NCBI GenBank assembly: GCA_029550965.1
Contig: JAKPGJ010000050.1
Location: forward strand, 1 to 36,343
DNA length: 36,343 nucleotides
Direction: 5' to 3'
Source: Bacillota bacterium
GTDB taxonomy: Bacteria > Bacillota > Clostridia > Oscillospirales > CAG-382
Shown here: positions 31,667-36,343 of the stretch, in pieces
How positions within the stretch are numbered: the stretch's first letter is position 1
How the letters are laid out: each line of letters opens with the position of its first letter
The notes under the pieces: model-generated
Seen by the model: only the letters and a program-made list of their open reading frames with translations
Told to the model about the DNA's origin: nothing
Database searches by the model: none
Program-made: the position numbers and the translations under genes

Positions 31667-31748
31667 GCGGATGTGGTGGAATGGCAGACACGCTGGTCTT
31701 AGAAACCAGTGCGCAAGCTTGCAGGTTCAAGTCCTGTCATCCGCACCA
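31667..31748 (+). tRNA. tRNA-Leu (anticodon UAG), CCA encoded
   Basis: The acceptor stem GCGGATG pairs with CATCCGC, and A plus the CCA end are encoded (31745-31748). The anticodon stem CTGGT/ACCAG encloses a seven-base loop with TAG at 31700-31702, reading CUA leucine codons. A long variable arm (GCGCAAGCTTGC) marks it as a class II tRNA. The T arm is GCAGG-TTCAAGT-CCTGT. It is the only complete RNA gene found. Confidence 0.97.
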
Positions 31749-31892
31749 AAAAAAGATACCGGGACTTGTTCCCGGTGTCTTTTTTTGATATGGAAGGACT
31801 TGAAGGGCGCGTAGTGAATGACAGTCCGGCGGACTGTCAGAGCGCGCCCCGCTCCGCCCGCAGGCGGGCAAGTCCTGTCATCCGCACCAAAA
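31728..31892 (+). repeat. tRNA-Leu 3' end duplicated around a palindromic element
   Basis: The last 24 bases of the tRNA region (31728-31751, from CAAGTCC to CCAAAA) recur exactly at 31869-31892. Between them is a palindromic segment: GGACTTG (31796-31802) pairs with CAAGTCC (31869-31875), GGGCGCG (31805-31811) with CGCGCCC (31843-31849), GACAGTCCG (31820-31828) with CGGACTGTC (31830-31838), and GCCCGC with GCGGGC at 31856-31869. The second tRNA tail is followed by another terminator-like hairpin. It looks like a repeat element joined to the tRNA end, or an attachment-site duplication. Confidence 0.85.
31749..31786 (+). terminator. Terminator after tRNA-Leu
   Basis: GATACCGGG (31755-31763) pairs with CCCGGTGTC (31771-31779), with one G-T pair and a following run of T. 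Confidence 0.85.
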
Positions 31893-31894
31893 CG

Positions 31895-31926
31895 GCAAGG
31901 ATTCTAAAGTCCTTGCTGTTTCTTTG
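31895..31926 (+). terminator. Second terminator-like hairpin after duplicated tRNA tail
   Basis: GCAAGGA (31895-31901) and TCCTTGC (31910-31916), then TGTTTCTTTG. Together with the duplicated tail it repeats the layout 'tRNA end then terminator'. Confidence 0.6.
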
Positions 31927-32383
31927 TTTTATGCTAATTTGCTTGATTTTTAATGATATTACGCTCATTTCAACGTGCACATAAATTCATATTTGGTTCG
32001 TGTAAATGCGTGATTAATATATATGTTTTCGCACACTATGCAACACGAAATGCAACACGAAATGCTACAATAAAATCTTATGCAATAAAAAATGCAACAA
32101 CAAAAATAAAATGTTCTTATATACCAATGGTTATACGAATTATTAGGCGGGCAAGTCCTGTCAAGCCGGCAGAGATGGACCGTAAAGCAGAGATGCGGCA
32201 AGATTCAAAACAATCCATTGCGGACTTGAAGGGCGCGTAGTAAGACAGGAATAATCCTTTTAATTAAAAAATTTATTCATAAATAGTTGCATTCGTAGCG
32301 CTTTAATGTTAAAATACAAAAAAACGACAAAAACTGAGCGCCCAGCTCCCGAAAAAATTATATTCAGGAAGGAATGTAAATTT
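31927..32383. other. Gene-poor region with partial repeat copies
   Basis: This A/T-rich stretch has no supported gene. It contains two tandem copies of ATGCAACACGAA (32038-32061). A right-end fragment of the palindromic element lies at 32145-32163 (AGGCGGGCAAGTCCTGTCA, identical to 31862-31880). A left-end fragment lies at 32222-32241 (GGACTTGAAGGGCGCGTAGT, identical to 31796-31815). No tRNA or promoter consensus was recognised here. Confidence 0.7.
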
Positions 32384-32638
32384 ATGACGATCAAATGCCC
32401 GAATTGCAATTCGGAACTGGACAACGACATGAAGTTTTGCATAAACTGCGGTCAAAAGATTGAAATGGTTGAAACGAATCAAAACCGCGAGCAGCAAAAC
32501 AAAGAAAATTCAGAAGCGCAAACTTCGAACCTCGCGGACGCTCCGGCGAAGCCCGAGAAGGACGCTTTGCCGAAGAAGACGTTTAAGCTTTCGAAAAAAG
32601 CCGTTACCGTCGGCGGCGTGTTCGTTGCGCTTGTTTAG
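32384..32638 (+). CDS. Zinc-ribbon/membrane protein, N-terminal part (frameshifted)
   Basis: This 84-residue frame starts M-T-I-K with a zinc ribbon (CPNCNSELDNDMKFCINCGQ, about residues 4-23). A Gln/Glu/Ala-rich linker follows, and then the first half of a membrane helix ('KKAVTVGGVFVALV'), ending at TAG (32636-32638). The helix continues in the -1 frame from 32635 ('LAIVAIISAF'), so the intact protein would be joined to the 32635-34488 frame. GGAAGG lies upstream of the ATG. One missing T in the TTT run at 32634-32636 would explain the break. It could be a real frameshift, a sequencing or assembly error, or a switchable tract. Confidence 0.8.
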   Translation: MTIKCPNCNSELDNDMKFCINCGQKIEMVETNQNREQQNKENSEAQTSNLADAPAKPEKDALPKKTFKLSKKAVTVGGVFVALV

Positions 32639-34488
32639 CAATAGTCGCGATTATTTCCGCGTTCTCCGGCGGAAAGGGCGGCAATTACGCGTTATATATT
32701 AAAGATAATGAAATATATTATACCAGCGTTTCGAAAATTGAACCGTGGCAGGTTACCAGCCGTCTGATTGAGAAAGATATGGCTCAGTATGTAAACGAGA
32801 TTAGCTTTTATCTCGGCGTTTACACGCAAATGACCAGAGACGGGAAAATATTTTTCGCAGATAAAATCAGCGGCAGCGCAAATGGATTAAACCTGTACTA
32901 TCGCGATGTGAATAAGCCGAAACAGGAACCGGTTAAAATAGATTCGGAAATCGAATACTATCTTGTAAACGAATCGGGCGACCGTGTCACATATCTGAAA
33001 CAGGCCACTCTTTATCAACACAACCTGAAAGATAAAGAAAAAATAGCCGGCGACGTGGATTATTTCAGAGTAAGTTATGACGGAAAGAAAGTGATTTACC
33101 TCAATCATGACGACGTATTGTATCTTCAGTACATAGGCAAAGACAAGGAAAAAATCGACAGCGACGTCTCGGAAATCATATATATTGACGATGATTTAAA
33201 AAATATATATTACAAAAAAGACGGTTCGCTTTACGAAAAAACGGAAGGCAAGGATAAAATCAGGATCGCTTCGGAAGTTTATTCGGTGATAAAGGTTTAT
33301 CCGTCCGGCGAAGCGTTTTATATAAAACATGATGACACCGAGCTGAAGCTCAACGATTATGTCGAGGACGATATGCGGGAGATTGACAGCACCATGAAAG
33401 AACCTGTCGCGCCAAAATCTCCTTCCATATGGGACTATGATTCTTATGACGATTATTGGGCGGCAAAAGATTTGTATGATCTCCAATACGCCGAATATCT
33501 GAGAGAAAAAGAGAATTATGAAAAAAAGAAGGACCGCGATAGACTGCGCAGCAATTTATCCGAAGAAACCATGACCGTTTCTTCCCATATGCTTTACTAT
33601 TACGACGGCGAAAAGGAAATCAAGCTGACCGATTCGTTGGTTTATGACGGATATAGGAATAAATATAATTCCGAATGGGCTATCAAGATGTCCGGTACGT
33701 TCGTAATGGACGCGTATCGGGATTATACCGTAGCCGATAACAAACCCGTTATAATCTTTTCCGCACGCAAACAGTCTGCGGTAAAGAAAGCCAAGCACTC
33801 AGAGCTGAGTTCTGTTTTTGAAGTGAAACTGATAGTGAACGAATCGCTTTATTCCGATTCGGAGAATTTTATTGCCGTGAAGGGCAACGTAACGGCGATC
33901 GAGTTGGAGGACGCGCAGAATTTCCTCATTGATCCGGATGGAAAAACGGTATATTTCTTTGACAACATATCCGATAAGAATTCATCCGGCAAATCCAGCG
34001 ACGTTTACAAAATGAGCATCTCGGATAACAAGCCGCAAAAACCGGAACTATACGATAGCGATGTTTCGCTTGGTTCTCTGCTTCTGACGTATGACAATAA
34101 AGTTATCTATTTAAAGGACGCTAAGAATTACAAAGGCGATTTTTATATAGACAAAGAAAGAATCGACTATGACGTTGAATTCCTAAGCATTCATTATCTG
34201 AAGGATTCCGATACGTTTATTTATATGGTCGACTGGAACGACAAAAACGACAGCGGCACGCTGAAAATCTGCAAAAATGGCAAGGTTGTCAAAATCGCCG
34301 ACGATGTCCACGATTTTGAATACACGCCGAGCGGCGTAATCCTTTATCTGTGCGATTACAGCAGTAAATATAAATATGGCGATTTATATATCTATAAAAA
34401 CAACAAATCGGAAAAAATCGACGACAAGGTTGCTGTTATAATCCCGATCATTGACACGGAGTTTAAGTATAGAAATACAGATATGTGA
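32635..34488 (+). CDS. Extracytoplasmic repeat domain of the frameshifted zinc-ribbon protein
   Basis: From 32635 the frame is open for 617 codons and begins with the second half of a membrane helix. The first in-frame ATG is at 32779. The exterior part is rich in Lys, Asp and Tyr and shows repeated strands such as 'KIFFADKISGSANGLNLYYRD', 'KVIYLNHDDVLYL' and 'KNIYYKKDGSLYEK', spaced like a beta-propeller. A coiled-coil insert (about 33400-33550) interrupts it. Zinc-ribbon, one helix and a propeller-like exterior is a layout I associate with clostridial membrane proteins of unknown role. Joined to the N-terminal part it would be about 700 aa. I infer a surface protein. The NUDIX fusion gene starts 8 bases after its stop. 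Confidence 0.72.
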   Translation, partial: LAIVAIISAFSGGKGGNYALYIKDNEIYYTSVSKIEPWQVTSRLIEKDMAQYVNEISFYLGVYTQMTRDGKIFFADKISGSANGLNLYYRDVNKPKQEPVKIDSEIEYYLVNESGDRVTYLKQATLYQHNLKDKEKIAGDVDYFRVSYDGKKVIYLNHDDVLYLQYIGKDKEKIDSDVSEIIYIDDDLKNIYYKKDGSLYEKTEGKDKIRIASEVYSVIKVYPSGEAFYIKHDDTELKLNDYVEDDMREIDSTMKEPVAPKSPSIWDYDSYDDYWAAKDLYDLQYAEYLREKENYEKKKDRDRLRSNLSEETMTVSSHMLYYYDGEKEIKLTDSLVYDGYRNKYNSEWAIKMSGTFVMDAYRDYTVADNKPVIIFSARKQSAVKKAKHSELSSVFEVKLIVNESLYSDSENFIAVKGNVTAIELEDAQNFLIDPDGKTVYFFDNISDKNSSGKSSDVYKMSISDNKPQKPELYDSDVSLGSLLLTYDNKVIYLKDAKNYKGDFYIDKERIDYDVEFLSIHYLKDSDTFIYMVDWNDKNDSGTLKICKNGKVVKIADDVHDFEYTPSGVILYLCDYSSKYKYGDLYIYKNNKSEKIDDKVAVIIPIIDTEFKYRNTDM

Positions 34489-34495
34489 CGATTAC

Positions 34496-35308
34496 ATGAC
34501 AGAGAAGCATTCATACGACTGCGAAAGCGATGCGAACCGAAAAGCGGAGCTTGCGCAATACGCGCTGCGCAAAGCGCTGGTAAGCTCGTATCTCGGCAAA
34601 ACGGTAACCGTGAAAATCGACCGCCCGGTCGGCAGCGTTCATCCGAAGCGTCCGAATTTGATTTATCCCATTAACTACGGCTATATCCCCGGCGTGTTCG
34701 GCGGCGACGGCGAAGAGCTGGACGTGTATGTGCTCGGGGTTCACGAGCCGCTTGCAGAGTTTACGGGTAAAGTCATCGGAATCATTCACCGCGAGAACGA
34801 TGTCGAAGACAAGCTGGCGGCGGCTCCCGAGGGAATGGTGTTCCATCAGTCGGAAATCGCCGAAGCCGTGCATTTTCAGGAACAGTATTACAAATCAACC
34901 GTCGAAGCGCTTTATCCGAAATCCTGCGGAGCGATCATATTCCGAAAAACTAAGGATACGGTGGAGTATTTGCTGTTGTTCCAAAAGCGGTCGCGGACCT
35001 GGAGTTTCCCCAAAGGGCATATGGAAATGGGGGAGACGGAAGCGCAGACGGCTTTTCGCGAAGTGTACGAAGAAATCGGATTGAACGCGAACTTTCTGCC
35101 CGGCTTTCGGGCGGCGGCGCGGTACAGCGTTGCCGGCAACAAGCAAAAAGAAGTGGTTCTGTTTATAACCGAGGCAAACGGCGAACCGATCATCCGCGAG
35201 AGCGAAATTTTGGCGTATCGTTGGGCGGACGCGCAAGAAGCAAAGAAACTGCTGTATCCGGAATACGCTCTAATTATTGATAAAGCGGAATCCTTTTTGA
35301 AAGGATGA
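34496..35308 (+). CDS. PPase-like domain fused to NUDIX hydrolase
   Basis: This 270-aa protein has two parts. Residues about 36-120 resemble family I inorganic pyrophosphatase, with 'DRPVGSVHP', 'YPINYGYIPGVFGGDGEELDVYVLG' and 'VEDKLAAAPEGM'. The usual D-x-D-P-x-D metal motif reads D-G-E-E-L-D, so an aspartate is replaced. Residues about 138-270 are a NUDIX domain with a complete box G-x5-E-x7-R-E-V-Y-E-E-I-G (about 174-196, 'GHMEMGETEAQTAFREVYEEIG'). NUDIX enzymes hydrolyse nucleoside diphosphates linked to other groups. I use the ATG at 34496; the longer frame (34451) overlaps the previous gene. The substrate is unknown, and the PPase part may be inactive or altered. Confidence 0.85.
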   Translation: MTEKHSYDCESDANRKAELAQYALRKALVSSYLGKTVTVKIDRPVGSVHPKRPNLIYPINYGYIPGVFGGDGEELDVYVLGVHEPLAEFTGKVIGIIHRENDVEDKLAAAPEGMVFHQSEIAEAVHFQEQYYKSTVEALYPKSCGAIIFRKTKDTVEYLLLFQKRSRTWSFPKGHMEMGETEAQTAFREVYEEIGLNANFLPGFRAAARYSVAGNKQKEVVLFITEANGEPIIRESEILAYRWADAQEAKKLLYPEYALIIDKAESFLKG

Positions 35309-35426
35309 AGCGTCAGGGCGTTTACCGGCGCAGCACGGCAGGCTCGTCCATTTCAAACACCGTATCGCGGAAACCAAAACCATAATCAGCTCAAAAGCGT
35401 CTGGGCGCTGGAGAAGACAAAAAAAC

Positions 35427-35463
35427 AGCGGTTTTCCTTTTTAAAGGAGAACCGCTTTTTCTT
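35427..35463. terminator. Shared terminator before mgtC gene end
   Basis: AGCGGTTTTCCTTT (35427-35440) and AAAGGAGAACCGCT (35443-35456), then TTTTTC, between the convergent NUDIX fusion and mgtC genes. The 120 bases before it (35309-35426) show no gene. Confidence 0.88.
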
Positions 35464-36185
35464 TATTCTGCGTTGAGGGAAATCGAGATAATGTCTGCTC
35501 TTTCTTCGAGCATCTTGATTAAATCCGTAAATCCGAAATTTTTCCGCGCGCGGATTGTCAGGCGATACGTTATGGTGTCGTTATCGTTTTTGGTAATGCT
35601 GCTGTCGGTGACCTGAATGTCGTTCTTAAGCTGCGCCATGAGCCAATCCTTAAATTCTTCCGAATTTTTTGCGACGATGTGGAGCCTGCTGGTGACATAA
35701 GAATCGCTGCCGATGGTAAAGCGGTGCGTCAAAACCTGCAGGATGACGACAACGATGGTCGTAAATATGCCGATTAACAGCATGCCGGAGCCGATTGCCA
35801 TGCCGATTGCGGCGGTAGCCCAAAGCCCTGCCGCCGTTGTTAACCCTTTGATGGAGCCTCCGTTTTTAAAGATAACGCCGGCGCCCAAAAAACCGAGTCC
35901 GCTGACAACCTGCGCCGCGATGCGCGCGGGGTCTGCGCCGCGGTCGCCCGCGAAGAACCCAGTAGAAACCGCCAAATCGGCGAAGCTGTACTTGCTCAGA
36001 ATCATAAAGACGGCCGCCGCGCACGCGACGACGCAGTGCGTGCGGACCCCGGCTTCTTTCAGCCTTTTTGAGCGCTCGGTTCCCACCGCCGCGCCGCAGA
36101 TGCAGGCAATTACGATTCGAATAAGTAGTTTTATTATCATATCGAGAGAAGTATAACCGGTTATTTCCTGTATAAAGTCGGACAT
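35463..36185 (-). CDS. MgtC/SapB-family membrane protein
   Basis: This 240-aa protein has the MgtC N-terminal domain with about five hydrophobic helices, including 'AAVGTERSKRLKEAGVRTHCVVACAAAVFMI' (about residues 32-62), 'RIAAQVVSGLGFLGAGVIFKNGGSIKGLTTAAGLWATAAIGMAIG' (about 88-132) and a cytosolic C-terminal ACT-like domain ('SRLHIVAKNSEEFKDWLMAQLKND'). MgtC proteins are linked to growth at low Mg2+ and to F-ATPase control in other bacteria; that role is not shown here. The ATG is at 36185, with a promoter about 55 bases upstream. Confidence 0.93.
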   Translation of the reverse strand: MSDFIQEITGYTSLDMIIKLLIRIVIACICGAAVGTERSKRLKEAGVRTHCVVACAAAVFMILSKYSFADLAVSTGFFAGDRGADPARIAAQVVSGLGFLGAGVIFKNGGSIKGLTTAAGLWATAAIGMAIGSGMLLIGIFTTIVVVILQVLTHRFTIGSDSYVTSRLHIVAKNSEEFKDWLMAQLKNDIQVTDSSITKNDNDTITYRLTIRARKNFGFTDLIKMLEERADIISISLNAE

Positions 36186-36239
36186 AGAATCACTCCATTC
36201 AATGCATTATCCGATAATTTTAGAATGTATTAAAATATT

Positions 36240-36268
36240 CTTATACTACATAATTGACAAAATGTCAA
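36240..36268 (-). promoter_or_regulatory. mgtC promoter (minus strand)
   Basis: On the minus strand TTGACA (complement of 36263-36268), 17 bases and TATAAG (complement of 36240-36245). Its -35 is one half of the palindrome TTGACAAAATGTCAA (36254-36268). Confidence 0.75.
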
Positions 36269-36282
36269 TACTCGGTTACAAT
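36254..36282 (+). promoter_or_regulatory. Plus-strand promoter leaving the window
   Basis: TTGACA (36254-36259), 17 bases and TACAAT (36277-36282). Its -35 is the other half of the palindrome at 36254-36268. The gene it drives lies beyond the window end. Confidence 0.75.
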
Positions 36283-36343
36283 ATTTATAAAGTATTACAT
36301 AAAAGCGAATGGAAACAAAATAAATTAACAAATTTATAAAAAA

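Noticed and set aside
31869..31892. Second tRNA at the duplicated tail
   Set aside because: Only the T-arm and acceptor 3' half are repeated; no anticodon arm or 5' acceptor strand precedes it, so it is not a tRNA gene.

Overview
The window looks like the chromosome of a spore-forming anaerobic member of the Clostridia, probably an uncultured gut-type Oscillospirales/Ruminococcaceae relative. The basis is a complete spoIIIA operon (spoIIIAA to spoIIIAH), a SpoVB-type flippase, a clostridial FeoA/FeoB pair with an MntR-like regulator, an EFR1-type flavodoxin-ferredoxin and a GH172 enzyme. Taxonomy is inferred from gene content only.

Layout. 1-487 is the C-terminal end of a large serine recombinase, likely the edge of an integrated element. 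It abuts a small ferredoxin gene that has no ATG/GTG/TTG start. 760-3678 is a divergent iron/manganese locus (mntR-like, feoA, feoB) with a 19-bp palindromic operator. 3708-5305 holds a small conserved protein and a secreted beta-helix/membrane protein. 5431-11748 is one co-directional sporulation operon: spoVB-like, then spoIIIAA-AH. 11885-16081 carries a Suv3-like RNA helicase, two unknown small proteins and a winged-helix regulator. 16127-18972 (minus) holds a GNAT-Rnk fusion, a YcxB-like protein and an archaeal-type phosphoglycerate mutase. 19088-22782 is a plus-strand run from a consensus promoter: HPr-kinase-like protein, PqqD-like protein, S24/S26 peptidase, SLOG protein, EFR1 ferredoxin and GH172.

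22787-22911 is a tandem repeat. 23032-23880 is a cysteine-rich conserved protein. 24166-29307 (minus) is a five-gene carbohydrate operon: enolase-superfamily sugar-acid dehydratase, RraA-like aldolase, MBL hydrolase, SDR and cytosolic GH10. It is divergent from an AraC regulator (29479-30375), followed by a GNAT gene. Then come deoC (minus) and tRNA-Leu(UAG), whose 3' end is duplicated 141 bp downstream beside a palindromic repeat element, with partial copies further on. The right end has a frameshifted zinc-ribbon/membrane sensor-like gene, a PPase-like/NUDIX fusion, and an mgtC gene whose promoter shares a palindromic -35 with an opposite promoter leaving the window.

Points most worth a second look: probable non-canonical start codons (ATC at 523 and 5431; ATT/ACG for spoIIIAG), the HprK-like/PqqD/S26 cassette without a visible precursor or radical SAM enzyme, the in-frame GNAT-Rnk and PPase-NUDIX fusions, the bacterial Suv3-like helicase, and the tRNA-tail palindromic element. 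No CRISPR array, rRNA or complete insertion sequence was seen.
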